Shown here in pieces: positions 15,850 to 22,090 of a stretch of DNA of 22,909 nt. A model generated the notes under the pieces. The model worked only from the letters and a program-made list of their open reading frames with translations. It ran no database searches and was not told the origin of the DNA. Location: assembly GCA_002332715.1 (NCBI GenBank), contig DDBE01000197.1, forward strand, positions 1-22,909, given 5' to 3'. Each line of letters starts with the position of its first letter. Position 1 is the first letter of the stretch. The stretch comes from Flavobacteriales bacterium UBA2040. GTDB lineage: Bacteria; Bacteroidota; Bacteroidia; Flavobacteriales_D; Crocinitomicaceae. Position numbers and translations under genes: made by a program.

Positions 15850-16374
15850 TTAACTTCCGTAATACGGCGAAATCATCCAAAAGACCAATACACCCGAAAC
15901 GGCTACATAAAACCAAATTGGCCATGCGAAGCGAGTCCATTTTTTGTGTTTCGCAAATTTCCCTTGCCAAGCAAAAAGATAAGTATATAAAACTATAGGA
16001 ACTACAGCTATGCTTAGTAAGATGTGTGAAATCAAAAGAGGATAGTAAAACTGCCTATATTCGCCTCCATATTCAGTTGATTTGCTCGTCATGTGATATG
16101 TAACATATAATACCAAGAAAACGAGCGAGAGGAGCAGACAAAACCGAATCAAAGCACGATGAATGCGCATGTTTTTTGTTTTAATTGCAATCAACGCCGC
16201 AATAAGAAGAACTGCTGTACAACCGTTGATCACGGCATAAACAGGCGGCAAGAAAGAGGTGTCAACACCTTTTATCTGGATTCCAAATAAGAGTGCGACA
16301 ACAATTGGTATCGCAATTGATACAATTTTTATGAGGTTTGTTACCTTTTTACTATTTGGATCCATCAATGCCAT
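15850..16374 (-). CDS. DUF420 membrane protein (CtaM-like)
   Basis: This is a 174-residue integral membrane protein with five helices and an N-terminus MALMDPNSKKVTNL. An ATG three codons later (16363-16365) is equally possible. Histidines at helix ends (in KNMRIHRALIRF, VTYHMTSK and LLISHILLSIAV) and the tail WPIWFYVAVSGVLVFWM match DUF420. Its Staphylococcus member CtaM is needed for heme-copper oxidase maturation. The last place in a seven-gene oxidase accessory operon fits this job. It overlaps the SCO gene by 23 bases. How it helps, whether by heme a delivery or assembly, is not known from the sequence. Confidence 0.9.
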   Translation of the reverse strand: MALMDPNSKKVTNLIKIVSIAIPIVVALLFGIQIKGVDTSFLPPVYAVINGCTAVLLIAALIAIKTKNMRIHRALIRFCLLLSLVFLVLYVTYHMTSKSTEYGGEYRQFYYPLLISHILLSIAVVPIVLYTYLFAWQGKFAKHKKWTRFAWPIWFYVAVSGVLVFWMISPYYGS

Positions 16375-17008
16375 ATTCGTGTTTTAACAATAATCGAATG
16401 TCTTTTCCCATTCGGTCTACTTCTTTTGGGTCTGTTCCGATATATACGCCACGAACATAACCTTCCTTATCTACCAAAGTAAATGCTGGCGAATGCGCGT
16501 ATCCTCCAGCGGAAGCTTCGTCTTGACCAGCGAAGAGTTTAAAATGTTTGATACCTAGTTCATGCGTTTTATCTTCGTCTCCTGTAAAGAAATACCAGTT
16601 TTTAGCTGTCACTCCTTTTTTCTTGATGTACTTTCTCAATACACTTGGGCTGTCTTTTTTCGGGTTGATAGAAAAGGACATGAATTGAATCTGATCGGAA
16701 AGGTCAGAAAGATTTTTATTCAAACGATTCATTTGGGCCGTCATTTTCGGACAAATCGTTGGGCACGATGTAAAAAAGAAATCAGCTACCCAAATTTTAT
16801 CTTTCATCTGTTTGGAATGCACGAGAACCGAATCTTGGTTCAAATACATGAAATCAATCATTTTTGGATATATCGTGTCTGTAATTTCTTTTCCGTTCAC
16901 TGTTGAATACTCCACATCAATATCACCTAATTTGGGTAAAGGGGAGTAGTCGTCTTTGCATGAAAAAAGGGAGAATAAGATAAAACTGACAATTAAGAAT
17001 TCTTTCAT
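16352..17008 (-). CDS. SCO1/SenC family copper chaperone lipoprotein
   Basis: This 218-residue protein has a lipoprotein signal, MKEFLIVSFILFSLFSC, acylated at C17, so it is anchored facing the periplasm. The thioredoxin-like fold carries the copper site C82-P-T-I-C86 and H172 in GYAHSPAFTLVD, so all three ligands are present. SCO proteins deliver copper to the CuA centre of oxidase subunit II or keep its cysteines reduced. Its start overlaps the stop of the upstream SCO-like gene as ATGA, and its end overlaps DUF420 by 23 bases, so the three are one translation unit. It is the canonical partner of the upstream paralogue, which lacks the histidine. Confidence 0.95.
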   Translation of the reverse strand: MKEFLIVSFILFSLFSCKDDYSPLPKLGDIDVEYSTVNGKEITDTIYPKMIDFMYLNQDSVLVHSKQMKDKIWVADFFFTSCPTICPKMTAQMNRLNKNLSDLSDQIQFMSFSINPKKDSPSVLRKYIKKKGVTAKNWYFFTGDEDKTHELGIKHFKLFAGQDEASAGGYAHSPAFTLVDKEGYVRGVYIGTDPKEVDRMGKDIRLLLKHEYGIDGSK

Positions 17009-17679
17009 TTTTTGGCCGCTTCTTTATCGTATTGTTTTTGCAACAGAGCAACGTGTTCCTTCATTCGACGAATCATTCCTTCTTCGTCTCCTCTCAGCAC
17101 CATGCGTAGATGATTTTTCTTGTCTAACAAAAGGATTAACTCTTGAAAAGCTTGTCCGCCATAAAATTCATCGCCCTCTTGCAATAGATTTTGGTTATTT
17201 CGTTCAAAATTATAAACGGTTCTTGCATCACCTTTGGCCAAAATCCACGTTTCAGGATCGTAATTTGGGACACGATCTTTTAGCATCTCATCAATCGTCG
17301 TGACATCTTCTAGTGGGTTTCCTTCACCGTCTGTTGCGAATGAAATAATCCGAACTTGTTTGAGCTTTTTACGCTTGTTGGTATATATGTGTTGATAAAT
17401 TGCTTGTTGTAAGTTGAAGAACAATATTGCACAATCATCAGGACAAGTCTCCTGTAAGGTTGTTATGAGAACGATGTCACCTTCAAAATCTTTGGAGGTA
17501 CGTTTTTTACCTTTTGTATCAATAAAAGAATATTCCTTTGCCAGGCCAAAATCATCTAATTCTTTGAAGTTATTAGAACAACTTCGAGTTGAAAAAAAGA
17601 CCAAGAAAAAAGCGGGCGCAAATAAAAGTAGAAAGGCCATTACTACTTTTTTTCGACTGGCATTCGTTTTTTTTGCCAT
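17005..17679 (-). CDS. SCO-like thioredoxin-fold protein lacking the copper histidine
   Basis: This 224-residue protein has one N-terminal helix (about 13-30) after a basic start, then a periplasmic domain. SFIDTKGKKRTSKDFEGDIVLI and the C79-P-D-D-C83 motif are in the SCO arrangement (CxxxC). The final strand LILLLDKKNHLRMVLRG corresponds to FTLVDKEGYVRGVYIG in the neighbouring SCO protein. Where that protein has AHSPAF, this one has GGQAFQE, with no histidine. It therefore likely keeps thiol-redox chemistry but not the full Cu site. It could reduce the CuA cysteines or the SCO disulfide. It lies between subunit IV (15-base gap) and SCO (4-base overlap). C34 is not in a convincing lipobox. 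Confidence 0.8.
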   Translation of the reverse strand: MAKKTNASRKKVVMAFLLLFAPAFFLVFFSTRSCSNNFKELDDFGLAKEYSFIDTKGKKRTSKDFEGDIVLITTLQETCPDDCAILFFNLQQAIYQHIYTNKRKKLKQVRIISFATDGEGNPLEDVTTIDEMLKDRVPNYDPETWILAKGDARTVYNFERNNQNLLQEGDEFYGGQAFQELILLLDKKNHLRMVLRGDEEGMIRRMKEHVALLQKQYDKEAAKK

Positions 17680-17694
17680 TATTGAAATGTACTG

Positions 17695-18063
17695 TTAGGC
17701 TCCGTAAGAATCAAGCGCATTTCCAACATATGCACCTTCAGTTAAGGCGATGAATATCAAATAGATAATAAATACTATATACGGAGCGAGAATCACATAT
17801 TTCATCACTTTTTTCTCATCACCTAGGTGCATAAAGCTCAAAACGATGTATCCTGCTTTCAAAAGCGTCAGCACGATAAACGTGATTTTCACATACGGCC
17901 ATGCGGTACTATCTTGTTTGATCATTGCTCCTAGAACTACCTCTATAATTGTTACTACTGTCAACAACAGTGTAACCATCCAAATTTTCTTGCGAAGTTT
18001 CTTTCCTTGATCCTCATCATGATGAGTGTACAATGAATATTCTATAATGTCATCTCTTTCCAT
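17695..18063 (-). CDS. Cytochrome c oxidase subunit IV (prokaryotic type)
   Basis: This is a 122-residue protein with three helices (about 29-48, 57-77 and 89-110). The cytoplasmic start MERDDIIEYSLYTHHDED is rich in acid and His. KAGYIVLSFMHLGDEKK in the second helix-loop is the mark of the bacterial caa3/aa3 subunit IV family. This small subunit is thought to stabilise the heme-copper oxidase and has no catalytic residues. It lies between the subunit III gene (22 bases before it) and the SCO-like gene, in the order usual for Bacteroidota oxidase clusters. The tail after the third helix is short and ends in SYGA. Confidence 0.9.
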   Translation of the reverse strand: MERDDIIEYSLYTHHDEDQGKKLRKKIWMVTLLLTVVTIIEVVLGAMIKQDSTAWPYVKITFIVLTLLKAGYIVLSFMHLGDEKKVMKYVILAPYIVFIIYLIFIALTEGAYVGNALDSYGA

Positions 18064-18085
18064 AATCGATGTTTAATGCGTTTAA

Positions 18086-19123
18086 TTATACTAAGTAGAA
18101 GAATGTAAATACGAAAACCCAAACTAAATCGACAAAGTGCCAATACAATCCTGTTTTCTCAACCATTTCGTAATGTCCTCGTTTGTGGTAAGTTCCTTTT
18201 ATTACTCCCATAAGAATAATAATATTGATGATTACACCAGAGAATACGTGGAATCCATGGAATCCCGTAATGAAGAAGAAGAACTGTCCGTATTGTTGAG
18301 GGCCGTATTCGTTTTGCTCCAAGTTAGCTCCATAGATTACTCGGTTTTTTTCGCCGCTATAAACTGCTTCACCATAAATATTTAAGGCTTCTTTACCTTC
18401 TATTTTATTTCCGATTTTATACTTTTCACCGTTTGTTTTGATGACTAATTCTAAATGCTCATCTGCCGCTTTTTTAACACTTACGATTGAACCATCGTGC
18501 AATGTCAACAAAGCGCTTTTACCGTCATGTTTGATTTTACCTTCGGCCATAGCGTGCTGGTAAGTATGAAGAAGATCTTCTTTTATTTCTTCTCCTTTTT
18601 TATGATGATCACCAGCTGTTACAACTTTAAAGCTTTCAATTTCACCAAAATGCCCTTTCACAATTGCTTGTGACCCGTCAGCTAATTCTACTTTTCCAAA
18701 TTCTGACCCATGAATAAAGTGACTCCACTCCCAAGCCTGTGATCCTACGAAGAAAAATCCTCCAACAATCGTCAAAGCCAACCATTTAATCACCCCTTTT
18801 TTATCCATACGGTGTCCTGCTTCAACGGACAAAACCATTGTAACAGACGAAACGATTAGGATAAATGTCATTAAGGCAACGTACAATAAAGGATATCCAT
18901 GACCCAAGAAAGGCATAGAGTTAAAAGTTTCCTCGCCAATCGGCCATGCATCTTGCGCACTGTGACGCGTAAAACCATATGCAATAAGTAATCCTCCGAA
19001 TGTCAATGCATCCGAAACAAGGAAAAACCACATCATTAGTTTTCCGTAACTAGTCGAAAATGGAGAAACTTTACCTCCCCAAGGGAATTCAGTGCTAAGT
19101 TCGTTTGAAGCGTGTCCAGCCAT
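18086..19123 (-). CDS. Cytochrome c oxidase subunit III, with large loop domain
   Basis: This is a 345-residue protein. Helices are at about 28-50, 78-100, 112-134, 280-308 and 325-345. Family marks are SQAWEWSHF (E132), FFITGFHGFHVFSG (H289, H292) and LYWHFVDLVWVFVF (H329, D332). Subunit III helps proton uptake and stability of the oxidase. The short bacterial form has about 200 residues. Here about 130 polar residues (140-270) are inserted between helices 3 and 4, with strand-like GSQAIVKGHFGEIESF, a KKGEEIKED helix and GKSALLTLHDGSIVSV. A comparable insert is known to me in other Bacteroidota subunits III. The following subunit III-like paralogue carries one at the same place. Confidence 0.93.
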   Translation of the reverse strand: MAGHASNELSTEFPWGGKVSPFSTSYGKLMMWFFLVSDALTFGGLLIAYGFTRHSAQDAWPIGEETFNSMPFLGHGYPLLYVALMTFILIVSSVTMVLSVEAGHRMDKKGVIKWLALTIVGGFFFVGSQAWEWSHFIHGSEFGKVELADGSQAIVKGHFGEIESFKVVTAGDHHKKGEEIKEDLLHTYQHAMAEGKIKHDGKSALLTLHDGSIVSVKKAADEHLELVIKTNGEKYKIGNKIEGKEALNIYGEAVYSGEKNRVIYGANLEQNEYGPQQYGQFFFFITGFHGFHVFSGVIINIIILMGVIKGTYHKRGHYEMVEKTGLYWHFVDLVWVFVFTFFYLV

Positions 19124-19145
19124 TATTTAAGATTTTTTTGCAAGT

Positions 19146-20204
19146 TTAATGAATAAAAAGCAAAAAGAACAGTAAATAGAGCCACAAAAAGCCTAGAAAG
19201 TGCCAGAAAATTGAACCGCTTTGTAGACTTATATAGTCACCCGAGGTAAATCCACCTGAAAATGAATATATTGTGATTTTAATAAGGTAGAAAAGTGTTA
19301 CAAAAACATGAAGTAAATGCAAGAGGGTAATGATGAATAAAAATGAACTTGCTGTGTCGGCTGTTTCAATTGCTTTGATTTGCAAATACGCCGAAAGTGG
19401 TTTGCCTTTCCACTTGAGCGTTCGGTTTTCATATTCTAACGCTTCACCTTTGTAATAAATATTGAAATCCTTGCCCAATTCACCTTTTGCAAAAAAGTCT
19501 CCACGTCCATCTTTGATGTTGACTGCTAGTGCATTCAACCTTATTTTATCGGTTGTGCTCAAGTTTTCTCCGTTTGATTTTTTTAACCGACCGTCGATAA
19601 ACGCGATGGGGGATTGATCTAGATAGAGGATAAATGGTTTAGCATAGGTGTTCACCTTAATTGGTTTCTCTTCGTCGAAATCTAAAAACTGAGCCGTAAA
19701 TTTCTGAAGTTCTTTCATTTTTGCATCCGAAATTTTCTTCCCTTTTTGCAAAAAGTTATTTCCATCTACTTCAATGAACGCATTGTTGTCTTTGATATCA
19801 TAGTATTCACCAATTCTACCGTTTGTCACCATTACCTTGTTGTTGACAGGATGGATACCAAGCTCAGTCAATTGACCGTATCCTTTAAATTGGAAATAAA
19901 TGAATGATATGCCCAATAAAACGGTCAATACCATGAAAAAGCGCAGTCCTTTTTGATTGTCTTTCTTAACACTTTGAATGGCTAAAATGAAGCTCAAACT
20001 GGAGAGTATGATTAAAGTTGTGCTTATCCAGAAAGCATTTGGCATAGGTGTTTTTACCCAAAACGAATCTCCCATCATGACCAAATAGGCTGAAGTGAAT
20101 CCAGCAAAAAGCATGATGATGCTGAAAATTCCAATGTACACGAGATTCTTTTTCATTTTCAACCGAACTTCGGGTGTTAATTCTTGATCAAAATCTTTTC
20201 TCAT
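19146..20204 (-). CDS. Second subunit III-like heme-copper oxidase protein, enlarged
   Basis: This is a 352-residue protein with five helices (about 20-42, 58-79, 87-107, 286-311 and 331-351). TLLHLLHVFVTLFYLI (H296, H299) and IFWHFLGFLWLYLLFF (H335) are the subunit III signatures. The conserved Glu of helix 3 is missing (FQFKGYGQ). This is the second subunit III-type protein of Bacteroidota oxidase clusters, which as I recall is about 195 residues in Flavobacterium. This copy has roughly 150 extra polar residues (about 113-283) in the loop between helices 3 and 4, including KGKKISDAKMKELQKFTAQF and strand-rich FNIYYKGEALEYENRTLKWK. It lies between ctaB (28-base gap) and the true subunit III (22-base gap). 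Confidence 0.85.
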   Translation of the reverse strand: MRKDFDQELTPEVRLKMKKNLVYIGIFSIIMLFAGFTSAYLVMMGDSFWVKTPMPNAFWISTTLIILSSLSFILAIQSVKKDNQKGLRFFMVLTVLLGISFIYFQFKGYGQLTELGIHPVNNKVMVTNGRIGEYYDIKDNNAFIEVDGNNFLQKGKKISDAKMKELQKFTAQFLDFDEEKPIKVNTYAKPFILYLDQSPIAFIDGRLKKSNGENLSTTDKIRLNALAVNIKDGRGDFFAKGELGKDFNIYYKGEALEYENRTLKWKGKPLSAYLQIKAIETADTASSFLFIITLLHLLHVFVTLFYLIKITIYSFSGGFTSGDYISLQSGSIFWHFLGFLWLYLLFFLLFIH

Positions 20205-20232
20205 CTTATTATTATTTTAAAAGTATTGCAGC

Positions 20233-21081
20233 TTATATTTTATCAAAAACATAAACGAACTGTATTATTGGTAGATAAACAAACGAAGCGAACATAAGTT
20301 TTCTAGCATCTTTGTCATCTAGGGATAAAAACAATTTATAGGAAAGTAAAAAGAACCATGCACCAAGCACACTGCCGATTATTAAGGTCCATGTCCCCGT
20401 CATTTCTAACCACCAAGGCAATAAACTAAAGGGTATTAGAGCCAAAGAGTATAGTGCAATTTGAAAGGCAGATTCTTTTGATTTTCCTTTTTTGGAAGGC
20501 AAAAGTCTAAATCCACCTGCTCTATAATCTGCGTCGACCACCCAAGCAATGGCCCAAAAATGAGGAAATTGCCATGTAAACTGAACGAAAAATAATATAC
20601 CTGGGATAAAACCAAATTCGCCAGTTGCAGCTATTGCTCCTAACATCGGCGGGATGGCTCCTGGAAACGCTCCGACAAAAACTGCCCATGGCGTTATTCG
20701 TTTCAGAGGGGTGTAAATGAAAACGTAAGAAATGTACGCCGCCAAACCCAAATAAAACGAAGGCCAGTTGATCATTGCCAGCATGATCAGACCAACAAGT
20801 AAAGAAATGGCAACCACAATATAGGCTTCCGTCAACGACATTTCTTTCAAAGGAAGAGGCCGTTTTGCGGTTCTTTTCATTAAACCATCGATATCCTTTT
20901 CCCAAATTTGGTTCGAACCATTGGAAGCAGCTGTAACGAGCATTCCACCAATCATCATTAGGAAAATTTCATAATAATCTGACCCTCCGTTAAACAAATA
21001 ACCAGATAGAGCCGAAACCACGACTAAAAACGATAAGCGGAACTTGGTAAATGAAATATATTGCTTTAGTTTGTTTGGCAC
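20233..21081 (-). CDS. ctaB: Protoheme IX farnesyltransferase (heme O synthase)
   Basis: This 282-residue protein is a UbiA-type prenyltransferase with about nine helices. It starts at GTG (complement of 21079-21081); the frame is closed by TAA at 21097-21099, with no ATG between. The first aspartate-rich motif is N57-Q-I-W-E61-K-D63-I-D65, followed by MKRTAKRPLP. The family consensus has Asp at positions replaced here by Q58 and E61, a Bacteroidota habit as I recall. TPLKRITPWAVFVGAFPGAI, FTWQFPHFWAIAW and DADYRAGGFRLLP are the other CtaB marks. It farnesylates heme b to heme o, the precursor of heme a. It heads the accessory operon, with a TAAATTTG box 26 bases upstream. Confidence 0.95.
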   Translation of the reverse strand: MPNKLKQYISFTKFRLSFLVVVSALSGYLFNGGSDYYEIFLMMIGGMLVTAASNGSNQIWEKDIDGLMKRTAKRPLPLKEMSLTEAYIVVAISLLVGLIMLAMINWPSFYLGLAAYISYVFIYTPLKRITPWAVFVGAFPGAIPPMLGAIAATGEFGFIPGILFFVQFTWQFPHFWAIAWVVDADYRAGGFRLLPSKKGKSKESAFQIALYSLALIPFSLLPWWLEMTGTWTLIIGSVLGAWFFLLSYKLFLSLDDKDARKLMFASFVYLPIIQFVYVFDKI

Positions 21082-21107
21082 AACAAAAGATGTTTTTTAA
21101 TGCGGTG

Positions 21108-21115
21108 CAAATTTA
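21108..21115 (-). promoter_or_regulatory. Candidate -7 box TAAATTTG for the ctaB operon
   Basis: TAAATTTG on the minus strand ends 26 bases before the GTG of ctaB. No TTTG is seen at the -33 distance. It would serve the seven genes down to DUF420. Confidence 0.45.
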
Positions 21116-21168
21116 CGGATTTAATTTACGTTAAGTGGAAACGAATTCGGCCCAAATTGGAATTATTC

Positions 21169-21176
21169 TATATTTG
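21169..21176 (+). promoter_or_regulatory. Candidate -7 box TATATTTG for the GT2 gene
   Basis: TATATTTG ends 39 bases before the GT2 ATG. TTCG at 21146-21149, 19 bases upstream, is a near match to the -33 TTTG. The divergent ctaB box lies about 55 bases away, so both promoters share this short region. Confidence 0.45.
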
Positions 21177-21215
21177 CATCCCCATTTCGCAAGAATAGTT
21201 TTATAAAATCAAAAA

Positions 21216-21935
21216 ATGAGCATACAAAAGCTTTCTATTTTAATACCTGCCTACAACGAAGAGAATACGATTCAGGTTATCTTAGAAAAAGTACAGGAAG
21301 TTGAATTGCCGAATAGTATTCAAAAAGAAATTGTGATTGTAAACGATTGTTCGAAGGATGCAACTGTTGCAAAAGTGGAAGATTACATGGCGGCGAATCC
21401 AAATATGGATATTCGTTTTTTCTCACAGGATAAAAACATGGGCAAGGGGGCAGCGATAAATCGTGCCATCAAAGAATGCTCAGGGGATTATATGATTGTT
21501 CAGGATGCAGATTTGGAATATGATCCGAATGAATACAATCTTTTGTTGAAACCGGTTTTCATAGACAATGCTGATGTAGTATATGGTTCACGATTCAAAG
21601 GTCACCACCCACATCGAATCTTGTTTTTCTGGCATTCAATTGGAAACAAGGTGTTGACTTCACTTTCAAACATAATGACGAATTTGAACCTTTCTGACAT
21701 GGAAACATGCTATAAATTGATTCGAACTTCTATCGCGAAGGATATTGAAATAAAAGAAAATCGTTTTGGTATTGAGCCAGAAATCACCGCTAAATTAGCC
21801 AAGCGCAAAGGAATCCGAATTTACGAAGTTGGTATTTCTTATTATGGTAGAACCTACGAAGAAGGCAAGAAAATTGGCTGGAAAGATGGGTTTCGTGCAA
21901 TTTGGTGTATTTTCAAATACCGATTTTCTAATTAA
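21216..21935 (+). CDS. Glycosyltransferase family 2 (polyprenyl-phosphate sugar synthase-like)
   Basis: This is a 239-residue single-domain GT-A enzyme with no membrane helices. It begins SIQKLSILIPAYNEENTI, has VNDCSKD near residue 44, the metal-binding DXD-type motif QDADLEYDP near 100, and VYGSRFKG near 127. MSNIMTNLNLSDMETCYKLI-like sequence follows near 150-170 (DMETCYK being the acceptor-side motif). The end RIYEVGISYYGRTYEEGKK is typical of dolichol-phosphate-mannose-synthase-like enzymes. It probably loads a sugar from a nucleotide donor onto undecaprenyl phosphate at the cytoplasmic face, making a donor for GT-C enzymes such as the one at 13003. That link is an inference. It is divergent from ctaB and convergent with queA. 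Confidence 0.9.
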   Translation: MSIQKLSILIPAYNEENTIQVILEKVQEVELPNSIQKEIVIVNDCSKDATVAKVEDYMAANPNMDIRFFSQDKNMGKGAAINRAIKECSGDYMIVQDADLEYDPNEYNLLLKPVFIDNADVVYGSRFKGHHPHRILFFWHSIGNKVLTSLSNIMTNLNLSDMETCYKLIRTSIAKDIEIKENRFGIEPEITAKLAKRKGIRIYEVGISYYGRTYEEGKKIGWKDGFRAIWCIFKYRFSN

Positions 21936-21956
21936 ATAAAAAATATGAAGGCAGAA

Positions 21957-21980
21957 ATAAGAAGTTCTGACTTCTGATTT
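21957..21980 (+). repeat. Short CTTCTGA-type heptamer tract after the GT2 gene
   Basis: GTTCTGA followed by CTTCTGA gives two 7-base units. The same bases can form a small AGAAGT/ACTTCT hairpin (21960-21975) around TCTG. It lacks a T-run, so I treat it as repeat and not terminator. Confidence 0.3.
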
Positions 21981-21997
21981 GGATTACTTTGTTCAAT

Positions 21998-22030
21998 AAA
22001 AAAGCGGACCTAAATTTAGAATCCGCTTTT
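21998..22030. terminator. Bidirectional terminator between GT2 and queA
   Basis: AAAAGCGGA (22000-22008) pairs with TCCGCTTTT (22022-22030). The loop holds a nested palindrome, CTAAATTTAG (22010-22019), that nearly continues the stem. A runs on the left and T runs on the right let it work for both convergent genes. Confidence 0.85.
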
Positions 22031-22059
22031 AAGATTACGTAAGAAATCAGTTTTTTTTA

Positions 22060-22087
22060 AACTCCTAACTTCTTATCTCTCAATTCT
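22060..22087 (+). repeat. Four degenerate heptamers beside the queA stop
   Basis: AACTCCT, AACTTCT, TATCTCT and CAATTCT run head to tail with period 7 and end 3 bases before the queA stop codon (complement of 22091-22093). Confidence 0.45.
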
Positions 22088-22090
22088 TAT

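Noticed and set aside
21960..21975. Hairpin after the GT2 gene as terminator
   Set aside because: The stem is six bases with no T-run, and a strong terminator lies 25 bases further on.
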